Positions 39,113-48,247 of a DNA stretch of 64,000 nucleotides are shown here, piece by piece (positions within the stretch are counted from its first letter, which is position 1; each line of letters starts with the position of its first letter). Made by a program: the position numbers and the translations under genes. The notes under the pieces were generated by a model. The model worked only from the letters and a program-made list of their open reading frames with translations, was not told where the DNA came from and did no database searches. The stretch is from Rhizobacter sp. OV335 (GTDB lineage Bacteria; Pseudomonadota; Gammaproteobacteria; Burkholderiales; Burkholderiaceae_C): positions 62,001-126,000 of the forward strand of contig NZ_FRCQ01000015.1 of NCBI RefSeq assembly GCF_900142965.1, given 5' to 3'.

Positions 39113-40402
39113 TCAGGTTTCGTACGAAGGCGTTGCCGCCAGCGGTTCGAGCTTGCAGGCCTGCGCGCTCTCGGCGTCTTGCACCTCTTCGGGCCGGATG
39201 CGCGCGAGGATGCGGAACAGGTCGTCGGGCTGGGTCGGCATCGAGTTGTAGGCGGCGACGTACACCGTCTGCTGCAGCTGGTGGGTGTGCGGGTTCATCC
39301 ACGCGTCGAAGTGCTGCATGCGCTCGGCGGCCGGCACGCGCAGGGTCTCCAGCTCCGCGATCAGCTTCAGGTTGTTCGTCGTGCCGGTGCGCTGGACCGC
39401 GCGCAGCAGCTCGCGCGTGGCCATGTAGCCGTTGAAGAACACGTTGCCGGGCACCTTGAGCCGGTACTCCGGATGGGCCTGCCGGTAGCGCGCGACGAAG
39501 TCCGGCACGCCGGCCAGCCCGAGCCGCCAGTACCAGGTGGTGCCGAAGATGCCGAACAGCGCCTGCCGGCCCAGGCCGTAGACGTCCGGCCAGTCCTGCT
39601 GGTTGTTGATCCAGCCGACGCTGCGGTCCATGCCGGCTTCCTGCACCTGCTGGCGCAGCGTCTTCTGGTCGTCGCCCCCCACCGCGGTGGCCACCACGCC
39701 AGGGTTCAGCCGGCGCAGCTTGGCCAGCACCGGCGCGAAATCGCGCGTGCCCTGCGGCACCAGCAGCTCCTCGACGATCTGCCCGCCGTTGCCCTCGACG
39801 ATCCGGCGGATGCCCTTGGCCGTGTTGTGGCCCCACAGGTAGTCGCTGGTCACCAGCGCCCACTGGCGGCCGAACCCGGTCATCGCGCCCTTCACCACCG
39901 AGGTCGAGAAGTTGGTGCCGTTGGCGTCCCAGACGAACTTGACGCGGTGGCATTCGGCACCCGCCTCGCTGGGCGAGCTGGAGTTGCTGTTGAAGTAGAC
40001 GCAGCCGTACTTCTGCGCCACGCGCGACATCGCGCTCGCGACCCCCGAATGCACGCCACCGATCAGGAACGCCACCTCCTGCTGGCGGATCATCTTCTCG
40101 GCCACGGTGACCGCGACCACCGGGTCGCCCGCGGTGTTCTCGTGCACCGTCTCGATGCGCCGCCCCAGCACGCCGCCGCGCTCGTTGAACTCGGCGATCG
40201 CCATGCGCATGCCGAGCTGCTCGTCCTGCCCGCTCGCGGCGTACTGCCCGCTGTCGTCGGTGGCCAGCCCGATCAGCAGCGGCTTCTTCTGCTTCGCCTG
40301 GGCCCACGCATGCTGCGTGGCCCAGGGTCCGGCGAAGCCCGCCACGGCAGCCGCGCCCGGTGCGAGCACCAGGCGCCGGCGGCTCGGTGAGTGCGCGTGC
40401 AT
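39113..40402 (-). CDS. ABC transporter substrate-binding protein (HAAT type), copy B
   Basis: A 429-residue exported binding protein. A Tat-like or Sec signal containing SRRRLVLAPGAAAVAG precedes a periplasmic-binding-protein type 1 fold (KPLLIGLATDDSGQYAASG; GGVHSGVASAMSRVA). It is homologous throughout to the neighbouring 443-aa protein, including the QQDWPDVYGLG stretch and the final CKLE..ATPSY segment, so the two come from a tandem duplication. The binding proteins may have different ligands for the same permease. Confidence 0.9.
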   Translation of the reverse strand: MHAHSPSRRRLVLAPGAAAVAGFAGPWATQHAWAQAKQKKPLLIGLATDDSGQYAASGQDEQLGMRMAIAEFNERGGVLGRRIETVHENTAGDPVVAVTVAEKMIRQQEVAFLIGGVHSGVASAMSRVAQKYGCVYFNSNSSSPSEAGAECHRVKFVWDANGTNFSTSVVKGAMTGFGRQWALVTSDYLWGHNTAKGIRRIVEGNGGQIVEELLVPQGTRDFAPVLAKLRRLNPGVVATAVGGDDQKTLRQQVQEAGMDRSVGWINNQQDWPDVYGLGRQALFGIFGTTWYWRLGLAGVPDFVARYRQAHPEYRLKVPGNVFFNGYMATRELLRAVQRTGTTNNLKLIAELETLRVPAAERMQHFDAWMNPHTHQLQQTVYVAAYNSMPTQPDDLFRILARIRPEEVQDAESAQACKLEPLAATPSYET

Positions 40403-40412
40403 CACCGGCCTC

Positions 40413-41744
40413 TCACTGCTGGTACGAAGGCGTGGCGTCGTAGCTCTCGAGCTTGCAGGCCTTCTGCGCGTCCGCATCGACGACCTCCTTCGGATCCACG
40501 TTCGACAGGATCTTGAAGATGTCGTCCTTCTCGGCCGGCGTCTCGTTGTAGCTCGCCATGTAGATGGTCTGCTGCACCTGGTGGGTCACCGGGTCCATCC
40601 ACGCATCGAAGTGCTGCAGCCGGTCGCGCGCGGGCATCTTGCGGCCTTCGAGCTTCTTGATCACCGCGATGTTCTGCGTGGTGCCGGCCTCCTCCACACA
40701 GCGCAGCAGCTCGCGCGTCGCCATGTAGCTGTTGTGATAGACGTTGCCCGGCACCTTGATCGCCATGCCCGGGAACTGCTTCTGGTAGGCCGCGACGAAT
40801 TCCTTCACGCCCGGCAGGTCGAGGCGGTAGTACCAGGTGGTGCCGAACACGCCGAAGATCGATTCCGGGCCGAGCCCGTACACGTCGGGCCAGTCCTGCT
40901 GGTTGTTGATCCAGGCCATGCTCTTCTGCAGGTTCAGCTGGATGACCTGCTGGCGCAGCGCCTTGATGTCGTCGCCGCCGATCGCGGTGGCCACCGCATT
41001 CGGCTTCAGCTGCTGCAGCTTCAGCAGGTACGACGAGAAATCGCGGGTGTTCTGCGGCACCAGCAGCTCGTCGACGATCTTGCCGCCGTTGGCCTCGACG
41101 ATCGCGCGCGTCGCGGCCGACGTGGTGCGGCCCCACACGTAGTCGTTGGTCAGCAGCACCCAGTTCTTGCCGTTCACCTTGATCGCGTTCTTGACGATCG
41201 CGTGCGCGAAGTTCGTGCCGTTGCCGTCCCAGACGAACTTGACGCGGTGGCAGTCCTTGCCGGCCTCGGTCGGCGAGCTGGAGTTGGTGTTCAGGAAGAT
41301 CGTGCCGTACTTCTGCGCCACCTGCGAGATCGCGTTGGCCACGCCGGAGTGCAGCGCGCCGACCAGGAAGGCGACTTCGTTGCGCGTGATCATCCGTTCG
41401 GCGATGCGCGAGCCCGAGGCCGGCGTGGTCTCGGTGTCCATGTGCAGCGCCTCGATGCGCCGGCCCAGCACGCCGCCCTTGTCGTTGTATTCCTTGATGG
41501 CCATCATCGCGCCGAGGCGCTCCTCGCCGCCGCTCGCGCCGTACTGGCCCGACGCATCCATCGTCAGGCCGATGACCAGCGGCTTGGCCGTGGCCGCCTG
41601 GGCCCAGACGCGGTTGTGCGCCCACGGGCCGAAGAAGGCGGCCGGCGCGGCCGCGGCGATGGCGCCGGCCTTCAGCAGGCTGCGTCTTGCCGTATCAGGT
41701 GCGCCGGTATCGATCGTCTGAACTTCTTTCGTCGACTTGTCCAT
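40413..41744 (-). CDS. ABC transporter substrate-binding protein (HAAT type), copy A
   Basis: A 443-residue exported binding protein with a twin-arginine-like signal (ARRSLLKAGAIAAAAPAAF at about residues 19-37). The type 1 periplasmic binding fold follows (KPLVIGLTMDASGQYGASG; GALHSGVANAISQVA). It ends 11 bp before copy B begins and is clearly its paralog. The closest HAAT relatives with this layout (two SBPs, LivHM, two or three ATPases) import amides or short organic acids. The ligand here is unknown. Confidence 0.9.
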   Translation of the reverse strand: MDKSTKEVQTIDTGAPDTARRSLLKAGAIAAAAPAAFFGPWAHNRVWAQAATAKPLVIGLTMDASGQYGASGGEERLGAMMAIKEYNDKGGVLGRRIEALHMDTETTPASGSRIAERMITRNEVAFLVGALHSGVANAISQVAQKYGTIFLNTNSSSPTEAGKDCHRVKFVWDGNGTNFAHAIVKNAIKVNGKNWVLLTNDYVWGRTTSAATRAIVEANGGKIVDELLVPQNTRDFSSYLLKLQQLKPNAVATAIGGDDIKALRQQVIQLNLQKSMAWINNQQDWPDVYGLGPESIFGVFGTTWYYRLDLPGVKEFVAAYQKQFPGMAIKVPGNVYHNSYMATRELLRCVEEAGTTQNIAVIKKLEGRKMPARDRLQHFDAWMDPVTHQVQQTIYMASYNETPAEKDDIFKILSNVDPKEVVDADAQKACKLESYDATPSYQQ

Positions 41745-41785
41745 GCTTGTCTCCAGGGTTGTTGTGGTGTGAGGCCTGCGCTCGA

Positions 41786-42697
41786 TCAGCGCGGAATGAT
41801 CTGCACGTTGTTCAGCTTCTCTTGCGCCTCCAGCAGCGACGCGATGAACTTGTCGCCCAGGCCCAGGTTGCCGGCCTGCACGAAGCTCTGGTGCGCCGCC
41901 TCGGCGACGAAGCTCGTCGTCGGCAGCATCTCGGTCAGGTGGGTGTAGTAGCGCAGGTCCTTCTGCGCATTGCCGATCGCGAACTTCAGCCCGGTCAGGT
42001 CGCCCTGCAGCGTCTTGCCCAGCATCATCTGGAAGATGCCGGAGTTGACGCCGCCGGCCGAGATCACGTCGAACAGCTTCTGCAGCGACAGCCCGCTCTT
42101 CGCGGCGGTGGCCACCGCCTCGGCGATGGCGGCCGCGGTCGTCATCGCGAGCATGTTGTTGATCAGCTTCAGCACATGGCCGTGCCCCGGCGGGCCGACG
42201 TGGAAGATGTTCTCGCAGAAGGCCGCGAGCACCGGGCGCACGCGCTCGAAGTCGGCCGGCTCGGCGCCGACCATCGTGTTCAGCCGGCCCTCCTCGGCCT
42301 CCTTCGGGGTGCGGGCGAGCGGCGCGTCGATGAAGGCGACGCCGCGCGCCGCGAAGTCGGCGCGGATGCGCGCGGTGGACGCCGGCTCGGCGGTCGAGGT
42401 GTCGATCACCGTCAGCCCCTTCGCGGCGGCCGCCAGCAGGCCCTCGCTGCCGTAGACGATCTCCTCCACTTGCGGCGAGCCGGTGACGCAGATGATCACC
42501 ACGTCGCTCGCGACCGCCACCGCGGCGCGCGACGGCTGCTCGCTCGCGCCGGCGTCGAGCAGGTCCTGCAGGTTGGCGCGGTTGCGGTGCGCGACGAAGC
42601 TCACCGGAAAGCCCTTGGCGAGCAGGTTCCTGGCCATGCCGTGGCCCATCATGCCTAGGCCGATGAAGCCGACGCGGGGGTTCTTGTTTGCAGTCAT
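41786..42697 (-). CDS. 3-hydroxyisobutyrate dehydrogenase family oxidoreductase
   Basis: A 303-residue beta-hydroxyacid dehydrogenase. The Rossmann motif is GFIGLGMMGHGMARNL, the substrate loop DAPLARTPKEAEEG corresponds to the family DAPVSGG segment, and the catalytic Lys is in GHVLKLINNML. Family members include tartronate semialdehyde reductase (GarR) and 3-hydroxyisobutyrate dehydrogenase. Next to an IolC-type enzyme, reduction of a semialdehyde (malonate or tartronate semialdehyde) is plausible but inferred. It lies within the rpiR2-iolC-SBP operon, 19 bp after the kinase gene. Confidence 0.88.
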   Translation of the reverse strand: MTANKNPRVGFIGLGMMGHGMARNLLAKGFPVSFVAHRNRANLQDLLDAGASEQPSRAAVAVASDVVIICVTGSPQVEEIVYGSEGLLAAAAKGLTVIDTSTAEPASTARIRADFAARGVAFIDAPLARTPKEAEEGRLNTMVGAEPADFERVRPVLAAFCENIFHVGPPGHGHVLKLINNMLAMTTAAAIAEAVATAAKSGLSLQKLFDVISAGGVNSGIFQMMLGKTLQGDLTGLKFAIGNAQKDLRYYTHLTEMLPTTSFVAEAAHQSFVQAGNLGLGDKFIASLLEAQEKLNNVQIIPR

Positions 42698-42716
42698 GGT
42701 GTTTCCTTGGTTGGGG

Positions 42717-44708
42717 TCAATTGACGAGCGAGCCGCTCGCGCATTCGGCGCGGGCCTCGGTCCAGAACTCGATCAGCCGCTGGTAGCTGGCCGCCACCTG
42801 GTCGACGACAGCCGCATCGTCCAGCGTGCCGGCGAACCAGCCGTGCGCGGCCTCGGCGAACAGCGAGCGGCCGACCGCGAAGCCCTTGCACAGCGGCTGC
42901 GCAGCCGCTGTGCGGAAGCCTTCGCGCAGCGCAGCTTCGCTCGCCTCCATGCCGAGCAGGAGCACGCCGCGGCACAGCGGGTCGTTCGACGCGATCACGT
43001 CCCCGATGTGGCGCCACGCGGCCTCGCTGGCGGGCGGGGGCAGCTTCCACCAGTCGGGCCGAATGCCTGCTGCATAGAACTGGCGCAGCGCGCGCGCCAG
43101 CGTCTCGTCGTCGGTCGCCATGCCGCGCGGCGGGATCACCTCCAGCAGCAGCTCATGGCCGGTGGCGTTGCAGGCCTGGGCCAGCGGGCCGACGCTCGCG
43201 ACCTGCTGCGCCGCGAGCCCCGCTTCATCGTCGGGGTGGTGGTAGACGAGGCACTTCACCACATGCTCCTGCGGCCAGGTCCGAAGCGCGAGGCCGACGT
43301 TGCAGCCGTCCTCGAAATCCAGCGGCCGCGAGCCGGGCAGCTCGACCGGCCGCGCCACCCACAGGCCGACGCCGGTCAGCGGCGGCAGGATCTGCTCGCC
43401 GAAACGGCCGTCGAGGATCACGCCGGCCTCGGGGAAGGGCTGGCCCGGGTGGCGCAGCGGGTGCGCCGCACGGGCTGCCGCATGGCCTTGCGCCGCGGCG
43501 CGCGCGACCAGCGCCTTGAACTGCGGAATGCGCTCGCGCGGCGTGCCGTGCTTCGCGGCGATCTCCTCGAACTGCGAGCGGTGGTCGAAGGCCAGCACCG
43601 CGAGGCCAGGCCAGGCGCGGTGCCGCGTCGACGCGCGGTGCAGGTGCTCCAGCTTCGCGTCCTCGCGCAACCGCTGGTGGCGCGAGCCGTGCGCGAGGAA
43701 ATGGCTCAGCTCGACCCAGCTGGGCATGGCCGGCGCGCAGCCATGCCGAGACACGACGATGGCGCCACAGGCATTCGCATAGCGCAGCGCCTGCGGCAGC
43801 GGCTCGTCGCGCACCCAGCCGCGCAGCAGCCCGGCCATGAAGGCATCGCCGGCCCCCAGCACGTTGAACACCTCGACCGGGAAGCCCGGGCCGGCGACGC
43901 CGTCGTCGAGCCGCGCCGGGATCGCACCGTCATACGCCACGCAGCCCATCGGCCCGCGCTTCATCACGATCAGCGCGGTCGAGAGCGCGCGGATGCGGCG
44001 CAGTGCGGTCGCGCTGTCGTCGCTGCCACCGGCGATGTGCACCTCTTCCTCGGTGCCGACGACCAGGTCGCACAGCGGCAGGATCTCCTGCAGCTGCGCG
44101 CTGACGTGGGCCGACGCGATGTAGCGCTGCTCGCCCAGGCCCGGCGCGGTCAGGCCCCACAGCACCGGGCGGTAGTCGATGTCGAGCACGACGCGCGTGC
44201 CGGCCGCGCGCGCGGCGCGCATCGCCAGCAGGCACGCAGCCCGCGTGCCGGGCCGCGACAGGTGCGTGCCCGAGATCAGCAGCGCGCGGGCACTGGCGAT
44301 CACCGCCGGGTCGACGTCGTCTTCGCACAGGCCCATGTCGGCGCAGTTGTCCCGGTAGAACACCAGCGGGAAGGTGTCGCGGTCGCGCAGGCCGAGGAAG
44401 ACCAGCGCGGTCAGCCGCGACGGGTCGGTCTTCAGCTGCGACACGTCGACGCCCTCGGCGGCCAGCGTCTCGCGCACGAAGCGGCCGTTGTGCTCGTCGC
44501 CGACGCGGCTCAGCATCGCGCAGCGCAGGCCCAGCCGCGATGCGCCGACCGCGGTGTTGGCCGGCGATCCGCCGAGGTACTTCGCGAAGGTCTGCACGTC
44601 TTCCAGGCGCGCACCGAGCTGCTCGCCATACAGGTCGACGGCGGCCCGCCCGACGCAGACCAGGTCCAGCGCGCGGGCCGCCGGCGGGGCGGAATCTCTG
44701 ACACTCAT
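42717..44708 (-). CDS. iolC: Fused 5-dehydro-2-deoxygluconokinase / DUF2090 aldolase-like protein (IolC type)
   Basis: A 663-residue protein. Residues about 10-335 are a PfkB-family kinase with CVGRAAVDLYGEQLG, FAKYLGGSPANTAVGA and the catalytic NVLGAGDAFMAGLL. Residues about 345-663 are a DUF2090 domain (LAVLAFDHRSQF, KCLVYHHPDDEA, GFAVGRSLFAEA). This fusion is the proteobacterial IolC layout, expected to phosphorylate 2-deoxy-5-keto-gluconate and perhaps cleave it to DHAP and malonate semialdehyde. No other iol genes (iolB, D, E, G) are in the window, so it may serve another polyol. ATG 44708 overlaps the stop of the upstream rpiR. Confidence 0.88.
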   Translation of the reverse strand: MSVRDSAPPAARALDLVCVGRAAVDLYGEQLGARLEDVQTFAKYLGGSPANTAVGASRLGLRCAMLSRVGDEHNGRFVRETLAAEGVDVSQLKTDPSRLTALVFLGLRDRDTFPLVFYRDNCADMGLCEDDVDPAVIASARALLISGTHLSRPGTRAACLLAMRAARAAGTRVVLDIDYRPVLWGLTAPGLGEQRYIASAHVSAQLQEILPLCDLVVGTEEEVHIAGGSDDSATALRRIRALSTALIVMKRGPMGCVAYDGAIPARLDDGVAGPGFPVEVFNVLGAGDAFMAGLLRGWVRDEPLPQALRYANACGAIVVSRHGCAPAMPSWVELSHFLAHGSRHQRLREDAKLEHLHRASTRHRAWPGLAVLAFDHRSQFEEIAAKHGTPRERIPQFKALVARAAAQGHAAARAAHPLRHPGQPFPEAGVILDGRFGEQILPPLTGVGLWVARPVELPGSRPLDFEDGCNVGLALRTWPQEHVVKCLVYHHPDDEAGLAAQQVASVGPLAQACNATGHELLLEVIPPRGMATDDETLARALRQFYAAGIRPDWWKLPPPASEAAWRHIGDVIASNDPLCRGVLLLGMEASEAALREGFRTAAAQPLCKGFAVGRSLFAEAAHGWFAGTLDDAAVVDQVAASYQRLIEFWTEARAECASGSLVN

Positions 44709-45619
44709 GCAGCATCTCCATTGAAAAGTCGGGGTCGGGTGGGCGTGCTCCGGGCCGCGGTGCGGCGCTTCGGCGCAGGGCGACCGGTGGCTTTCTCTGC
44801 GGCGATCTCGGCCAGCCGGTGCCCTGTCGTCACGACGATGGCCTGCGCGAGGCACAGCGGCGCCACCAGCGAGCGGAACACCTGGTCAGACGCCAGGCCG
44901 AGCTCGAAGCACACGCTGGCCGACCGCTTCAGCGGCGACAGCGCGCTGTCGGTGATCGCGATCACCGGCACGCCGGCCTGCTGCGCCGCCTCGGCCGCAT
45001 CGATCACCTCGCGCGAGTAGCTGTGGAAGCTGGTGACGACCAGCACCTCGTCGGCCGCGATGTTGCGCAGCGATTCGCGCAGCATGCCGCCCAGGCCTTC
45101 GAGCAGGTAGGCCTTCAGCTCGAGCTGGCTCAGCGCATAGGCCAGGTAGCTGGCGACCGGGAACGCGCGGCGCTGCGCCAGCACGTGCACCCGGCGCGCC
45201 GCGCACAGCAGCTGCACGGCGGCCTTCACGTCGGCCGCGCGCACGCTGTCTTCAAGATGGCCGAGCTCGGCGATCGCCTCGGCCACGTACTGGTTCAGGA
45301 AGCCGCCGCTGGCCGCGCCGTCGCCGCTGCGGCGCTGCTGGTTGATGCGCTCGCGGTAGCTGCCCGAGCGCTCGACCAGGTGGCCGCGGAACACCTGCTG
45401 CATCTGCGAGAAGCCGTTGAAGCCGAGCGCGTTCGCGAAGCGGATCAGCGACGACGGCTGCACCTGCGCGGCCTCGGCGATCACCGCCACCGTGCCGAGC
45501 GCGAGCTCGTTCGGGCGCTCCAGCGCGAAGCGCGCGATGCGCTGCAGCTGCGCCGGCAAGTCCGGGTAGGCGTGCGAGATCGCATCCTTCAATTCGTCGT
45601 AGCTCGAGATCTGGCTCAT
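44705..45619 (-). CDS. MurR/RpiR family transcriptional regulator (copy 2)
   Basis: A 304-residue regulator, first gene of a long minus-strand operon. The HTH_6 domain (about 1-80) contains LALGTVAVIAEAAQVQPSSL and the SIS domain covers about 115-250 (HVLAQRRAFPVASYLAYAL). It parallels copy 1 nearly residue for residue in the core and has a longer basic C-terminal tail (RRTAARSTPTRPR). A pair of GAAC-N4-ATTC palindromes lies 41-82 bp upstream in the divergon shared with livM. The stop overlaps the iolC start (ATGA). Confidence 0.9.
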   Translation of the reverse strand: MSQISSYDELKDAISHAYPDLPAQLQRIARFALERPNELALGTVAVIAEAAQVQPSSLIRFANALGFNGFSQMQQVFRGHLVERSGSYRERINQQRRSGDGAASGGFLNQYVAEAIAELGHLEDSVRAADVKAAVQLLCAARRVHVLAQRRAFPVASYLAYALSQLELKAYLLEGLGGMLRESLRNIAADEVLVVTSFHSYSREVIDAAEAAQQAGVPVIAITDSALSPLKRSASVCFELGLASDQVFRSLVAPLCLAQAIVVTTGHRLAEIAAEKATGRPAPKRRTAARSTPTRPRLFNGDAA

Positions 45620-45659
45620 GAGGCTGAACTGTCTAGGGGGAAGCACCGAGTCGCAATAG

Positions 45660-45701
45660 GAACAAACATTCTTGCGCTCAGAAACTGTAGAACATATATT
45701 C
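45660..45701. promoter_or_regulatory. Two operator-like palindromes in the rpiR2/livM divergon
   Basis: GAACAAACATTC (45660-45671) and GAACATATATTC (45690-45701) start exactly 30 bp apart, about three helical turns, in the 126-bp region between the divergent genes. Both have ATTC in place of GTTC in the right half. They could serve both promoters. Confidence 0.65.
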
Positions 45702-45745
45702 CGGCGAGTCCACCGTTCATCACAGTTCATGTCCAGCGTTCCAAC

Positions 45746-46774
45746 ATGCTCAGCACCACACGACACGCGCCGATCGCCCCGCTTCCGCTCCTGGTCACGG
45801 TGGCGGTGCTCGCCAGCACGCCGCTGTGGTTGAGCCAGGTCGGGCTCTACCAGTACCTGGCGCTGGAAATCATGATCTGGATGCTGTTCGCGCTCGGCCA
45901 CAACCTGCTGCTGGGCTATGGCGGGCTGCCGTCGTTCGGGCACGGCGCCTACTTCGGCATCGGCGCGTATGCGTTCGGGCTGCTGCAGCTGCGCGGCGGG
46001 GCCGGGCTGCTCGCCGGCCTGCTCGGCGCGGTGCTCGCCGCGGCGCTGGCGGGCGCGCTGGTCGGCGCGTTCATCTCGCACCGGCGTGGCATCTACTACG
46101 CGCTGCTGACGATCGCGTTCGGCCAGCTCGCATGGTTCGTGGCCGGCAAGTGGCACACCGTGACCGGCGGCGAGGACGGGCTGCTGAACATCAAGCGGCC
46201 CGACCTGTCGCTCGGCTTCATCGACCTCTCGCTGAAGAGCAACGAGGCTTTCTTCTACTTCGCACTGGTGGTGTTCGCGCTGGTGCTGGCCGCGCTGTGG
46301 CGGCTGGTGCACTCACCGTTCGGCCGCATCCTGCGGGCCATCAAGCAGAACGAGATGCGCGCCGCGTTCGTCGGGCACCCGGTGTGGCTCTACAAGTGGC
46401 TGGCCTTCATCATCTCGACCTCGGTCGCGGGGCTGGCCGGCGCGCTGTTCGCGATGGCGCAGCAATCGGCCTACCCGAACGTGATGAGCCTGCACAACTC
46501 CGGCTTCGTCGTGATGATGGTGCTGATCGGCGGCGGCCTGGTGAGCTTCTGGGGGCCGGTGATCGGCGCGCTGGTGTTCATCCTGACGAGAGACTTGCTG
46601 GGCGCCTACACCGAGACCTGGCTGCTCTGGTACGGGCTGCTGTTCATGCTGGTCGTGCTGTTCCAGCCCGACGGCGTGGCCGGGGCCTGGCAATCGTGGC
46701 GCGCGCGCTGCGCGGCCCGCAAGCACACCCCGGCGGCGCACAACGCCGCACTCGCCACCCCGAAGGAGACCTGA
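45746..46774 (+). CDS. Branched-chain-type ABC transporter permease (LivM family)
   Basis: A 342-residue inner-membrane permease with about ten membrane segments. Family stretches include [35 protein letters not shown] and [14 protein letters not shown]. The N-terminus (about 1-15) is variable, and ATG 45746 (MLSTTRHAP) is the first start in frame after the operator region. An ATPase starts 3 bp after the stop. The matching LivH is in the divergent operon at 38170. Confidence 0.9.
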   Translation: MLSTTRHAPIAPLPLLVTVAVLASTPLWLSQVGLYQYLALEIMIWMLFALGHNLLLGYGGLPSFGHGAYFGIGAYAFGLLQLRGGAGLLAGLLGAVLAAALAGALVGAFISHRRGIYYALLTIAFGQLAWFVAGKWHTVTGGEDGLLNIKRPDLSLGFIDLSLKSNEAFFYFALVVFALVLAALWRLVHSPFGRILRAIKQNEMRAAFVGHPVWLYKWLAFIISTSVAGLAGALFAMAQQSAYPNVMSLHNSGFVVMMVLIGGGLVSFWGPVIGALVFILTRDLLGAYTETWLLWYGLLFMLVVLFQPDGVAGAWQSWRARCAARKHTPAAHNAALATPKET

Positions 46775-46777
46775 CCC

Positions 46778-47521
46778 GTGGCCCTGTTCGAAGCCCATCA
46801 ACTGCACAAGCGCTTCGGCGACCAGGTGGTGCTGGAAAGCATCACGCTGTCGTTCGAGGAGAAGCAGCTCACCGGGATCATGGGTCCCAACGGTGCCGGC
46901 AAGACGACCTGCTTCAACGTGCTGACCGGCCGCTACACGCCCGACCGCGGCAGCGTGCGCTTCGCCGGCGAGGACATCACCGGCCTGTCGCCGCGGCAGA
47001 TCGCGCGGCGCGGGCTGTCGCGCTCGTTCCAGATCATGAACCTGTTCGACGACGAGACCACGATCGACAACGTGCTGATCGCGCTGCCGGCGGTGCGCGA
47101 GCAAGGCCTGTCGATGTGGCGCGACCTCGGCCGCTTCAGCCGCGGGCGCGAGCTGGCGCTGGCGGTGCTCGACCGGGTCGGGCTCGCGGCCAAGGCCTCG
47201 TCGATGGCCGGCGCGTTGTCGTATGGCGAGCGGCGCGCGCTGGAGATCGGCGTGGCACTCGCGACCGACCCGCGGCTGCTGTTCCTCGACGAGCCGACCG
47301 CCGGCCTCGGCGCCGAAGGCACCGCGCGCGTGGCCGAGCTGATCGCACAGCTGAAGCGCGAGCTGACCATCGTGATCATCGAGCACGACATGCGCTTCCT
47401 GTTCAGCCTGGCCGACAAGATCAACGTGATCCACTGGGGCCAGGTGATCGCCGAGGGCACGCCGGCGCAGCTGCGCGACAACCCGTGGGTGCAACGCTCG
47501 AACCTGGGGACCTTGTCATGA
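46778..47521 (+). CDS. ABC transporter ATP-binding protein (LivG family)
   Basis: A 247-residue ATPase with Walker [10 protein letters not shown], signature LSYGERRALEIG (a LivG-typical variant of LSGGQ), Walker B LLFLDEPTAGLG and the H-loop His in IIEHDMRF. It starts with GTG at 46778 after GAAGGAG, and its stop overlaps the livF start (ATGA). It energises the split LivHM transporter. Confidence 0.93.
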   Translation: MALFEAHQLHKRFGDQVVLESITLSFEEKQLTGIMGPNGAGKTTCFNVLTGRYTPDRGSVRFAGEDITGLSPRQIARRGLSRSFQIMNLFDDETTIDNVLIALPAVREQGLSMWRDLGRFSRGRELALAVLDRVGLAAKASSMAGALSYGERRALEIGVALATDPRLLFLDEPTAGLGAEGTARVAELIAQLKRELTIVIIEHDMRFLFSLADKINVIHWGQVIAEGTPAQLRDNPWVQRSNLGTLS

Positions 47522-48243
47522 GCGCCGTGTTGAAACCGCAGCCGGCGATCCTCGAGATCAACGGCATCGAGACCTTCTACGCCGAGACGCAGGCGCTGTT
47601 CGGCGTGTCGCTGAGCATCGCGCCGGGCGAGGTGGTGTCGCTGCTCGGGCCGAACGGTGCCGGCAAGACGACGACGCTGCGCTCGATCCTCGGGCTCACG
47701 CCGCCGAAGCGCGGCAGCGTGCGCTTCGACGGTGTCGACATCACGCAGGTGCCGACGCACCGCATCGCCGGCATGGGCATCGGCTGGGTGCCGGACGACC
47801 GGCGCATCTTCCCGACGCTGACGGTGGCGCGCAACCTGGCGATCGCGCGCAAGAAGACGCGTTTCCGGGCGTGGAGCGAGAAGGAGTGCTTCGAGATCTT
47901 CTCGGCGATGGAGTATTTGATGGGCCGCGAGTGCGAAAACCTGTCGGGTGGCGAGATGCAGATGGTCGCGATCTCGCGCGCGCTGATCGGCTCGCCGGGG
48001 CTGGTGCTGTTCGACGAGCCGAGCCAGGGTCTGGCGCCGAAGGTGGTGCAGGACGTGATGGCGACCGTCATGCGGCTGAAGCGCGAGGGGGTGGCGGTGC
48101 TGCTGGTGGAGCAGAACGTCGAGAGTGCGCTGGCGGTGTCGGACCGCGCGTACGTGATGCACCAGGGCCGCATCGTGCACGAGGGCAGCGCCGCGGCGCT
48201 GCGCGGCGATGCGGCACTGCAACGCAAGCTGTTGGGAGTCTGA
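47518..48243 (+). CDS. ABC transporter ATP-binding protein (LivF family)
   Basis: A 241-residue ATPase with [13 protein letters not shown], signature NLSGGEMQMVAISRAL, Walker B LVLFDEPSQGLAP and LLVEQNVESAL. These are standard LivF features. It overlaps the LivG gene and ends 4 bp before the odd third ATPase. Confidence 0.93.
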   Translation: MSAVLKPQPAILEINGIETFYAETQALFGVSLSIAPGEVVSLLGPNGAGKTTTLRSILGLTPPKRGSVRFDGVDITQVPTHRIAGMGIGWVPDDRRIFPTLTVARNLAIARKKTRFRAWSEKECFEIFSAMEYLMGRECENLSGGEMQMVAISRALIGSPGLVLFDEPSQGLAPKVVQDVMATVMRLKREGVAVLLVEQNVESALAVSDRAYVMHQGRIVHEGSAAALRGDAALQRKLLGV

Positions 48244-48247
48244 CGAG

